NCBI GenBank assembly: GCA_017590115.1 | Contig: JAGGNK010008670.1 | Location: 6,505,677 to 6,569,676 of the forward strand | Direction: 5' to 3' | Source of the DNA: Montifringilla adamsi | Lineage: Eukaryota; Chordata; Aves; Passeriformes; Passeridae | Length of the DNA stretch: 64,000 bases | In this document: positions 49,701 through 64,000 of the stretch, piece after piece | How positions within the stretch are numbered: position 1 is the first letter of the stretch | Layout of the letters: each line of letters opens with the position of its first letter | Made by a program: the position numbers and the translations under genes | The notes under the pieces: model-generated | The model's database searches: none | Told to the model about the DNA's origin: nothing | What the model saw: the letters and a program-made list of their open reading frames with translations, nothing else

Positions 49701-50379
49701 CCAAAGAACCATCCATGTATTTAAAAAATACTTCCTTCTGTGTGTAAATGTGTAAAATTCTCTCAAGAGCAGTGACTGATTACTACCAGTATCTTTTTGG
49801 CTTTTTTAAAATAAAGTCCTTTCAACTTAATATATCCTTCTTACAGAGCTCTGATTGTAGTAGTAGGCTGCATGTGCCTTAGTCTCAAGCCATTTAATCT
49901 GGATATGAAAGTGACTTTCTAAACTGGGAAGCTGGGAAATCCTTAAACTACTGCAGAGATGTGGCTGATAGTCGCTGCTTAAATACCTATGAGCTTATGT
50001 CACTTCTTTGGAAGTTCATGTTCACTACAAACATTATCTATTTAGACAAACACTAGCCATTTCTTTCTGATGCATCAACCACAAATTGCTGGTACGCTGA
50101 CCTTGTTAGAGAAACAATTTGGGTTACAGCTTGAAGTAGAGGAGAAACGGATGCACAGCACGCAGCTTCATGTCTCAGTAGCCCCATGCTTACTATGCTT
50201 GTGTTGCACAACATGGTTTGCAAAGCAGATGCTGTAAGGAAAGGGGTAATAACATTTCCAGCATCTGCCTTAACCACTTGCTCAGTAGTGAAACTTGTTG
50301 CAGAAACACCAGAGCCGCCTCTGCATGAGCCACAAAAAGAGTTTCAGTTCTGACCAAGGGCAGTGCTTTTCAAAGCAAT

Positions 50380-50830
50380 GCTCCGTTGGGGTGTGTTATA
50401 GAACAAGTGTGTAACTGCACAAGCCAAGGAGTGGGGTCACAAAAAGGACTCTTGGTTTTGGGGGTTGTGTGCCTGGTATGACCCACAGAGCTGACCTTAA
50501 ATGGCCACCAAAATAAGACCTGACCATCTGCAATGGTGAGACCACACCCACTTACAACTCTCATGCTAATGAGGAACCCAAAACCACTCCCACTCTGCCT
50601 CATGCTAATGAGGATCCGGAAAACTATGCCTACTTTCACCTCTCATGCTAATGAGGTGCCAAAAACCACTCAGACATCTCAGTGGGATTCTGCCACCACT
50701 GTGAAGAAGCCCAGGGCACTGGAGGACCAAGGGGACACCACAGGATCCATGGTGGTGACTCTCTCTCCTGCCTGCTCTCTCTCTTCCCTTTCCCTTATAC
50801 ACTTCATGTGGCAGAATAATGTTGATATCG
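50380..50830. mobile_element. Possible degraded LTR with ATGCTAAT repeats
   Basis: Three imperfect tandem units share CTCATGCTAATGAGG (cores at 50,563, 50,602 and 50,645; spacings 39 and 43 bp), each followed by an AAAACCACTC- or AAAACTATGC-like stretch. To the right, GGTGGTGACTCTCTCTCCTG leads into a pyrimidine-rich run. Short enhancer repeats followed by such a segment are typical of solo LTRs of endogenous retroviruses. However, I could not find a clear TG...CA boundary, target-site duplication or AATAAA. No viral protein coding is present. Confidence 0.3.
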
Positions 50831-53800
50831 TTGAACAGGTGTTTTGGTCTCATTTGCAGCCTAACTTTTGCAGGGAGCTTTAACATCAAGTCATAACAGA
50901 TGCTTTAACAGTCATGTACAGCAGTGATAGCCATTTGGTTAAGGATGCTGAAGAACCATGTCCCAGTGTGCCAGAGCTGGTTTTGTGCTTCAGGCTGGAG
51001 CATGCAGCGCCTACTGACACACAGTCACAGTGGATCATGTTTGTTTGCACTTGTTGAACAAAAATGCAATGTTTTGATGTCTTGAGCATCATGATTGTGG
51101 TATCCAGCCTGTAAGTGCAGAGAAAAGTGCTGTTCAGCCAGGATCAACAGCTACAATGAGAATAAACACTCCTTGAGGTTTCAGAGAAACTTTTTCCTTG
51201 AAACTTACATGAAGCAGTCAGGTAGGTTTACAAAATCGGGAATTTAGTCTTGCAGTGTTGTTTCACATAGAAGGCCCAGTTTTCCTATGTGCTTAGGTGT
51301 AATACACCTACGTGATCTGTGACCTTTAGGGAGATGAAGCCTGATGGGAGCAATTAGTGTTTCCAAATTCTTTGCAGATGAATATTATCCCCTCTTGGTG
51401 TGGGGGGTAGGCAGGACAATCTCGGTCCGTTGAAAATATTTTATGGAAAACTGTTGCTGTTCACCTCTCAGCAGGGTTATCATCTACTGCCAAATGAATA
51501 TTTAGTTAATCACCATTGACTGTATCACAAACAAGTGATAGGGAGTAGGACTTCATTTGTGACTGACCCTTGAAAAGCTGTGGTATTTTCCTGTCGTGGT
51601 TGTAGCTTGTGTGGTAGTAGACAACAGCTTCCACAGGGCAGGGTTTGCACACAACTGGATTTGTTTGCTGCTGTCTTATTCCATGTGTCTTTTACAGGAT
51701 AACCTGCCAAGAACTGTGTGAGTTTCAGCTGTTTATAGGACAAGTGTATTTAGCTGCAGAATTGAGTTTTTTCATTACAGTGGCTGTGCCTTTGTGTTAA
51801 CTCTGCTACAAACTTCCTTCGCTCAACAAATGATTTAGAAAAGGGAGCTAAGGAGCAGCTCAGTGGAGAAAGCATTGTTTGAGTTTTTCAGTTGAGGAGT
51901 TTAAACAAAGAGAAAAATAAAACAACCTACTTCCATGGCTTTTGCTGAGGCATGTGCTTCCTTACAAATCCTCTAACAAAAATGAAGTTGCATGCTATCC
52001 TTGTTTGCCAGTAAATAAAAGATAATGATTTCTGCTAACTGAATTCAGTAAGTCCATGCAGACTAAACCCATGCTCCTGTTAAGTACTATTTGGCTGCAG
52101 AAGTCTGTAAAGATAGCGTAAATGGAAAACTAATTTATATTTGGATTTCAGAACTGAAACTTCTGTTTCCAGTTCAGTGTTCTAGGCTTACTATGAAAAA
52201 TCTGTGAAGATGCAAGAATGGTGCTATCCACTGCCAGTGCAAAAGCTTTTCTGGTTTTGCATGTTGGCTGCTTTCAGGGTCTGGAGTAACTTAATACAGC
52301 AGAAACACTTTATCTCAATTTAAAGTTGCTGCCAGACTGCATCCTAGGAAATGTTACATGGGAAGTAAACAAGATACTGTAAGTCAGTCTGAGTCTGATG
52401 TCTTTTTCAGATGCTTCTTAGTAAAGAAAGGGCTCAGAGGGCAACTGTTCTGTGTAAGGATGAATGTAAATTAATAATTGAACACTCCTGACACTGTTGC
52501 TTGTGTTAGAGAGGTAAGTGTAACTGTGTGAGGTCTGCAGTACCTCCGGAGTTCTATTGCAGCTCTTTCCCTGCCTTTCTGGGTAGGGACAGTTGGGAGA
52601 GGAAATCTTTCCTCTTCCTCAGTGTGACTGGAGGTTCATCGTGCTGCAGCAGTTACTTCTAAAAGCCAAGGTGACAAATCTGGGGAGAACAACACTGGGA
52701 AAGGCCCTGGATCTGAGTTACAGGTCTGCTGCACAGCTGCTTATGTTGGGTGGGGGTTCAGACTAGGCTGGAGCGCAGAACACCTGGATTAACTCTGCTC
52801 TGGTTCCTTGTCTCTGTGCCAGCACTTCCTGTTTTTAAAGATCCTGTTTACTGTCTGCATTCCAAATATCCCAGGAAGGTGGGAGGATGGGAAGAAACAT
52901 GGAAAGAAAAGTAAACAGCATTATTTAAGGTGGAATTTTATTTTTTTTTAAAGTTATATAACCAGCATTTGTTACTTTTCAAACCTGATTTCATTAAGCT
53001 TTTGTTTACATCATCTGGCACTAATTTCCAAAAGCAGAACTGCATGTGAAAGCTGACATTGAAACCTTTAATATTTGCAGCAAGGAGCAGAGTAAGGTTC
53101 TGTGGTGTGCTTTGGCTTTGTGTTCTTCCTGGTGTTCACATAAAACAATGTTTTTCAGCCATATGAAATGGAGTATTAAACAAAAATATGTAATGAAAGG
53201 AAAACCTTATTTCTATGGGTGCAAAATGGCATGTTGCTCTGATTTTGTTGGCAAACTTTAAAGCTTTTGATTTAAACAGCTTGAAAGAATTTCAGTGCTG
53301 CTCACTGACCTTCAGAGCTCACAGCCTAATGTGGAGGAGCAGCACAGAGCCAGGTGGAAAGGTAATTCTCATCCTGCTACACAGCAAGCCAAACTAATTG
53401 CTGAAATAATGAGTAAGCAGATATGTGAAGTGTAAATAGATGATATGTTGCTTTTCTAATTCTTTGTTGTGCTTTATGACTACTAGTCCTCTATAAATAA
53501 CAAAATCCTGTCCTTTGAGGTGGAGCTAGGGATGGAATTACTGAATGATTTTGGACTAAAAAGGAAAATTTAATTCCAGGCTTTACTTTGTTTAACGAAG
53601 AGAAAAAGTTCTGCCTTTAGCTGGAAGAAAATGTTCTAGGACAGATATTCTGCCTTTGGTATGTCATGGGATCCCTAGGGAGAAGGCACAGTCCTAGTGG
53701 GAGTTCTGGAGGTCACCAGCAACTCCAAAATGCTTCTTTCTCGTGATCCTGTTTTCATGGCTCCCAGACAGTGAGGGAAGCTATAAACACTGTGCCTGCA

Positions 53801-54071
53801 TGGATGGGGGAGGGCGAGCAAGGGGATTGCAGAATCAGAACTCACAAAGGTCTTTTGGTTCACTTGGAGAGGAAAAAAAATACTCCAGCAATAGTAAATC
53901 TTTTTAAACTGATCATCTTGGATTTGTTTCAGCTGTTTGATCCTGCAGCAACATAGCACACATAGTTCCTCTTGGGAAATACTTTGTAGTGAGTTCTTCT
54001 TTTTTCAGGATGACCTCACCATTTATTTTATTCATAGTATCTGAGAGTCACTAAGAAAATACTGTATTCTG

Positions 54072-54090
54072 AAAAAAAAAAAAAAAAAAA
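54072..54090. repeat. A19 homopolymer tract
   Basis: A run of 19 A on the plus strand within PIK3CA intron 1. It is simple sequence with no recognised retroposon body. Confidence 0.9.
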
Positions 54091-57000
54091 TCTGGATGTA
54101 AGATAACTTTAAAGAGAACAGCTCTGAAATGTAGCCACCCCATATTCTCATATGAGAAGCTGCTTTTCACTAATTTCTAGTGAGCTTTTGCATTCACAGG
54201 AGAAAAAGATCCAATATTTCAGCAGTACTGTTATTCTACAGATGTTGCCAATAATTTTAGGGGGCTTTAGCTCCATCTAGAATGAGGCAAATGTACTCAG
54301 CACTGGTTTTGAAGGGTAGAAGAAATAGGTAACTACAAATAAAATTGGTAGTGTTTGGAAATACTTGTCTGTTTCAGAAGGAAGCTAAATGCTGAGATGT
54401 TTTTGACAGTGTTAAATCCTCCTGTTTGCTTCCCCTGGGCTGCTGTTTGTGATCAGATAAGGAGTTCCGGGTATCTGCTCGTTTTCTGGGAAATAAGGAT
54501 GAAGGCAATACGTATGAATTAGACACGCCTGCAGTGCAACAGTCTGCTGGTTTCTATTCTGAACAAAGCAGTATTTTTGCCAGTTAAATCTGTGTATAAT
54601 AATGTTTTCATGGAGGACAGTTTCAGACATCTTTGTACTAGTCTTCCTGGATTCTGGAAGAGTGCCAGCTTGGCAAACAGGAAGAACAAAAGGACAGTAC
54701 TGAAAATACCTAATCTGGAGCAGTCTTACTGTCACCACAGAGCAGGTTTGGACAGCAGCAAAATTAGAAAACTCTGTCCAGTTCTCTTCATGTTTTAGAG
54801 TGCCTGATCTGTCTGATGGTGAGAATAAAACATTTTGGCATTTAGAAAGATTGAAATGTCCCTTGCATTCTGAAAAGTGTTGTTCTTGTTCCAGGAACTC
54901 TTTTATTTGCACAAACTTACAGCTTCTGTTTTGAGGATTCCATAGTACTTTATAAAAGCTTATTTGGGGTCATACCTGGAATTGATACTTCTGTCAGTGT
55001 GATAGAGAATCAGGAAAATCATTTAACCTACAGATGAGTGCGCAGTAAATCAGGATCATAAATTGTTGGACTGTTAAATGAATAGAAGGCAACGCTAGGA
55101 GTCTAAAGGAAAATTCTGCCTGGAAAGGAAATCAAATCCAGACACAAATCCTAATGAGCAGCTCTCTGATACCAAAGATGCCACAAAATATTATAAAACA
55201 TTGCTACATCCTGTGTGTACAAACAACGTAATGGGATTTGTCTTGTGACTGGAGAAACTAATGGACTTCAATTAAAGTGTAACAGTTTTCTGAATGACTC
55301 ATTCAATTTCAAACGTGGGCTGATAAAATTGTATCGAGTGTTCAGTCTGTGCTTTTGAATGGGTTTTGAAACACTGGCTGATGTGTAGAGCAGTGCAGAT
55401 TGTTCAGTGCTCAGACACTGGGATGTGTGTGCCTCTCTGCATGAGCATCCCATGCTTTATACTTCAATGCAGTATTACTGCACAGTGCACTTCTTGCTCC
55501 CTTGTATGCTTGCTACATTTCTTGCTAGTTGGTACTTTTGGTACTTTAGAGAGGGAAGAACTTCTTGCAGAGCCTCAAAACTAACTGTAGGTACTTATGC
55601 TGATGACAGACAGGCTGTTTCTGCTAAAGTAAACAATAATATTTTTCCCCTAGATTGCCCCTCTGATATGCAGTGTGTCTTCATCTGTAAGGCAATAGAA
55701 CTGTCATAGTTTACTGAAACCAAATTTTCTAAACTTGCAATATCATATTCTTAATAAGGAACTATATAGTCTATATCAGATTATATTATTTATATAACCT
55801 GTGAGAAAATAGGCTATATAAATTAGCATTCATATGCTAAGTGTATCTGAAAGCAAGTATTATGGAAGGCATGTTTATCTTCCTGCTGTCTTCCCTCATG
55901 TATGTTTATTCTTTTTGAATGGAATCTCAGAACTAGAGATTGTTGTTTTGTGCTAGTCCAGATGTCCCAAAGCTTTTGGCAGGATAAAAATGTTTAAGGT
56001 GCTTTAGGAAGGTCAGGGATTGCAGGTGTGATGAAGTGTTCATTTGAAGTTTGATTTAAATAACATCTCTCTAGAATCCCCTTAAAATTACAGTCCTTTT
56101 ACTGTCGAAGAACATAATTGATTCTATTTATTCCAGGCAGCCTTCCAGATTTTAAAGTGTACACAGAAACACAAGCTGCCAGCTATACTTGAAAACTGTT
56201 TCTGTTTACATTCTTGCTTTCCAAATCCAAACCCTGGAGGCGTGCTTACATGTGCAAGTGGAATGAATGTGCACACAGTGACTGCATGCACCATTCCAGC
56301 ACATGTCTGTGTCCCAGCTTGAAACAAAAGCTGCTGGCTTGGTGCAGTTGCTCTAAAAATTGGAGATTTTGGGATGTCACATTTGGACCATTAACAAGTT
56401 TTTAAAGAAAAGGTACTGAGTTGTCATTTAAGGCTTGAATTCTTTAAGGAAGCCAAGGCTGATGTTTATTTTGAAGAGATGCTTGGCTAAAAGGATTTAC
56501 ATTTTTGGTGTATGTGTGTCTCCCATTCCTGCCTCTGTTTCTTTGTTGCTGGTAGGGAGGGAGGAAACCTTGCAGTGGCACCATCCTTGCAGCTGTTCTT
56601 GCCCAGCCCTGCTGCAGTCAGGCAGCCCCCAGTGCAGACCTGCATTAGGCTGACTCCATGGGGATCTCAGAAGGAGCTAAAGCAACAGAAGGCAGCACAA
56701 GAAAGGGAAAGTGAGCTGTTCTCTGCCATCCATCTGACCTGTAACCAGTCGGCTCAGGGAGCCCCAGTGCCAGCAGGGTGAGGAGTGAGAACGCACGCCT
56801 TGGGCTGGGTGAAAATGGGCTCTCATGGTTCAGAAGAGCCTCAGCAGGACGGTGGAACTGAAATTAAAAGGCTGCTGGTACAAGCTGAGTCTGTGTTGTG
56901 AATATTTAATTTGGTTGTGTCCATCTGTACTATCATTGTGTGTGTTTTCCTGTGGACAGGGAAGCTCATATGACTGCATATTCTTGTTTGTTTGAGGGCT

Positions 57001-57949
57001 TTGTGCTGCTTTGTGCCATAACAGTGATGTGCTTCTGCCTGTGTTTGCAGTTAAGAAATGTAAATAGGCATGTGATTCAGTGATATGGAGAGGGAACCTT
57101 GTTCATGCTTTGCCTGATCAAAAAATGCCATTTAAACTTGTGTATTTCATTTTATCTTTGAGCTGAGGATAGTTATCAGTGGTTTGGAACCCTCTGAGTT
57201 ACTCTGAATGGTGTTATTTGGGTTCACTGGCAATGTTTGGTAATTGGTAAGCTTCCCAATTTTGTCTCTGTAAATACACTGTGTGTGCTGGGAGCTTTCC
57301 ATTTCAGCATCCGCTGGCTGAGGCTATCACAATGATGGGGGAAATAAAACAGCTTCTTTAAGCGCTTTCTTAAAAAGAAGTCAGTTGCACAGCATTTCTA
57401 AATATGCATGAGGTGGTAGTGAAAAAGCATTTTTCTAAATCTGCAGTGACACTTCAATACTTTTGTGGATATTTTTAAAAGCCCAAACTGCAACTACAAA
57501 GGAGGGATTAAAAAAGACAACCCTATTGCTACTCAGAGTTCCTTAGGAAGCAGAGGATTTGGGAAAACATAATTTTCATTCTGATGTTTCTTTGTAAGAA
57601 CCTGAAGCGTGGCAAGAGCAGGTACTGTATGTACTGGGAAGAAAACTTTTTAGAAAAGAAATGCTAATGCAACAGGGAGGATCACTTTTTCTTATATATA
57701 AAATGTCACACATTATTTTTATATGTACATAATTTAATTAATATATACAGAAATCTATTTTAGTATAACTACGTATTTTTAAAATTTGCTGAGCAAAGGG
57801 CAAGCATTGCAACCATTGCTTTTCCACAGTGAGAGCTTTCAGGAAGCTGATCCAACAGAAGACATGTGAAGCTGTTGGCTTTTGGGTTTCCCTTCCTTTC
57901 TGTTGTGAAGAAAACAGAGATATAGAGGCAGTCCTGAGACGGTTTGTGA

Positions 57950-58219
57950 CTGTAGTGATAAGAGAAGGAGTAATGGGTACAAACTGAATGAGGGTAAATT
58001 TAGGCTAGGTAAGTATTAGTCTTGACTGTGAGGGTGGTGAGGCCCTGGCACAGGGTGCCCAGAGCAGCTGTGGCTGCCCCGTCCCTGAAGTGTCCAAGGC
58101 CAGGTTGGACAGGGCTTGGAGCAGCCTGGGACAGGGGAAATGTCCCTGCCCAGGGCAGGGGAGTTGGAATGAGATGGTCTTTAGGGTGCCTTCCAACCCT
58201 TAACATTCTGTGGTTCTGT
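57950..58219 (+). mobile_element. CR1 LINE 3'-end copy
   Basis: The plus-oriented CR1 3' region is recognisable through AATGGGTACAAACTGAATGA, GGGTAAATTTAGGCTAGGTA, GACTGTGAGGGTGGTGAGGC, CCTGGCACAGGGTGCCCAGA, TTGGACAGGGCTTGGAGCAG and the terminal CCTTCCAACCC...ATTCTGTGGTTCTGTG. A short internal deletion removes the part after the TAGGTAAG region. The copy is 5'-truncated and keeps only the last few codons of the ORF2 region plus the 3'UTR, so it is not mobile. It is moderately old, judging by its drift from the familiar consensus. Confidence 0.9.
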
Positions 58220-59479
58220 GGTGGACTTCTCCAAAATTAAGAGCAATAAATGCACAGATAGGCAACTTTCTTTCATTGCAGAAAAATTCAGAATACTGTG
58301 TGAAAGTATCAGGATTCCAGTAAAGAAGAACAAATATTTTGTAACATGAAGTGTTCTTCAGTCTTGTCACAGGATGCCAACAGTTTGTATGTGAAAACAC
58401 TCTGAACAAACTGGATTTCTTTTGCAAATACACAAATATTGCCTCTGGTTAAGGAAATTAAAAATAGGTAGGGATTAGGAGTGTTTATTGGTGAAGTATC
58501 ACTGTGTGCCTCCTGGGTTGTTCTGCTCTCTTTTTGGCATCTCCCTTCACCCACTGGGCTATAAAACATCTCCGCTCTGTCCAGACTCTGGTTTTCTCAT
58601 ACTGTGTCCCATTCTCATTTTCTCTCTTTCTCATACTCATTTCCTCTGCTCTAAGATGGCCAGAGCATCACAGATAGAGAGTCACATGTGTTCCCCTCCT
58701 TTCCTTTGGCTTGGCAGGGACATTCATGCAGCTGCCAAAGGGAACTGGAACAGGGCATTGGCACTAAATAAAACAAACCCAACTACAAAGTGTTAGTGGG
58801 GCTCAATTCTTCTGTCTCATTAATGGAAAAGAGGGTTTGTTGTTGGTGTAAGTAGCTTATACTGATCTGAAACAGCTATGGCCAAGTCTTCTGTGTACAT
58901 GGATTCTTAAAATCAAGTTTAGAGCTTTTAGTAAATATTTATAACTATAATGTAAGTGTTCTTTGAATATTTAGAGGTTTGAGATGAGAAAAAAACATTT
59001 TTAAATGTGGAAGCCTTGGTTTAAGGTTTTTTAAACTTAAAAGAGCTGATGGTTTGTATCATCCAAATTATAATAAATGCTTCACTTTCCAGATTAAAAC
59101 TGTAGAGAACTTGGCTTGAGATTTGGTTAAAAATTTCTATAATAATTTGAGTATTAGGTATTTTCATCCCTCTGCTATTGAAATGTTCTATTAATGAATT
59201 AAAAGTTCAGATTTTTAAAAATCCTCTATTCTTAAGACTATATGTATATTGGCATTTTTCCAAACTAGTATGATTCTATTAACTGTTTAGTTTGAGTAGA
59301 TACTTAGATTCAAATACAAAGTTCTTAGGCTTGTTTTTAGCAAGTCTTTCTTGTGAATGTAAAATAGAGCCTTGACTATTCATCTACGATTATAAGTGGC
59401 ATTTGAACCATTTTATCTGAAATTCTCAGTGATGTTTGTATTTTAAATTTTGACATTTAAATTTCTGATTTTCTCTCAG

Positions 59480-61383
<1,904 letters not shown>

Positions 61384-61593
61384 GTTTTGCTATTGGCATG
61401 CCTGTCTGTGAGTTTGACATGGTCAAGGATCCAGAAGTACAAGACTTCAGAAGAAACATTCTGAACGTGTGTAAAGAAGCCGTGGATCTGCGAGATGCCA
61501 ATGCCCCACACAGCAGAGCGCTCTATGTCTATCCTCCAAATGTGGAGTCCTCAGCTGAACTCCCCAAACACATCTACAACAAACTAGACAAAG
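61384..61593 (+). CDS. PIK3CA: PIK3CA coding exon 3: linker between ABD and RBD
   Basis: A 210-bp exon, equal to the human exon length, encodes residues 118-187 plus one base of codon 188. The first two bases complete Gly118. It reads [20 protein letters not shown] onward and ends HIYNKLDK. It is the linker that packs against the kinase core and leads into the Ras-binding domain. The acceptor is TGCTGTAG|GTTTTG and the donor is AAAG|GTAAGG. Phase matches on both sides with no disruption. Confidence 0.99.

Positions 61594-64000
<2,407 letters not shown>

Larger units (their letters stand above)
43371..59479 (+). other. PIK3CA: PIK3CA intron 1 (bulk)
   Basis: About 16 kb with no coding exon that I can support. 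Frames are short and unrelated to known proteins. It contains a CR1 tail near 46,118, a (CAAA/CAAT)n tract near 46,290, an AT-rich block near 46,526, an ATGCTAAT repeat cluster near 50,563, an A19 tract at 54,072-54,090 and a CR1 copy ending at 58,219. The left limit depends on the unknown exon 1 donor. Confidence 0.6.

Noticed and set aside
54412..54912. 166-codon minus-strand frame in PIK3CA intron 1
   Set aside because: No domain, no splice context, and codon content matching the AT-rich intron.

Overview
The window is nuclear DNA from a vertebrate, almost certainly a bird. It has intron-rich genes with GT-AG splice sites, CpG-island promoters, and several CR1 LINE 3'-end fragments, which are typical of birds and other sauropsids. 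I cannot fix the species. Two protein-coding genes can be read with confidence: ZMAT3 on the minus strand and the start of PIK3CA on the plus strand. They are neighbours in the same relative orientation on human chromosome 3q26, so this is conserved synteny.

Layout. (1) Positions 1 to about 28,200 form a gene-less stretch downstream of ZMAT3. It holds unique sequence, homopolymer tracts, a 44-bp minisatellite (11,177-11,578), one CR1 fragment (15,381-15,503) and some AT-rich blocks that could be conserved non-coding elements. I found no KCNMB2 exon, although that gene lies on this side in mammals. (2) About 28,210-42,450 is ZMAT3 (minus strand). It has a probable CpG-island first exon near 42.3-42.45 kb and five coding exons at 38,570-38,301, 36,808-36,689, 34,958-34,792, 34,681-34,581 and 33,582-33,371. 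These join in frame to 289 codons plus stop. A 3'UTR of about 5 kb is likely. (3) 42.1-43.3 kb is a compact head-to-head promoter region with two CpG islands about 450 bp apart. (4) From about 42.9 kb onward is PIK3CA (plus strand): a probable non-coding first exon in the second island, a first intron of about 16.5 kb, then coding exons 59,542-59,893, 61,384-61,593 and 62,292-62,542. These encode residues 1-271, covering the adaptor-binding domain and most of the Ras-binding domain. The rest of the gene lies past the right edge. (5) 63,066-63,997 (minus strand, inside PIK3CA intron 4) holds a coding-like but frame-broken block that I do not recognise.

How the genes relate. ZMAT3 is a p53-induced RNA-binding zinc-finger protein that restrains growth. 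PIK3CA is the catalytic p110-alpha subunit of class IA PI3-kinase and promotes growth. Here they start within about 0.6 kb of each other and could share promoter control.

There is no operon, CRISPR array, intact mobile element or clear new system. The most notable signals are the paired promoter islands, a perfect 21-bp inverted repeat just inside the PIK3CA side, an overlapping upstream ORF at the ZMAT3 start codon, the two-variant 44-bp minisatellite, the ATGCTAAT-repeat cluster at 50.5 kb, and the unknown antisense block at the right edge.
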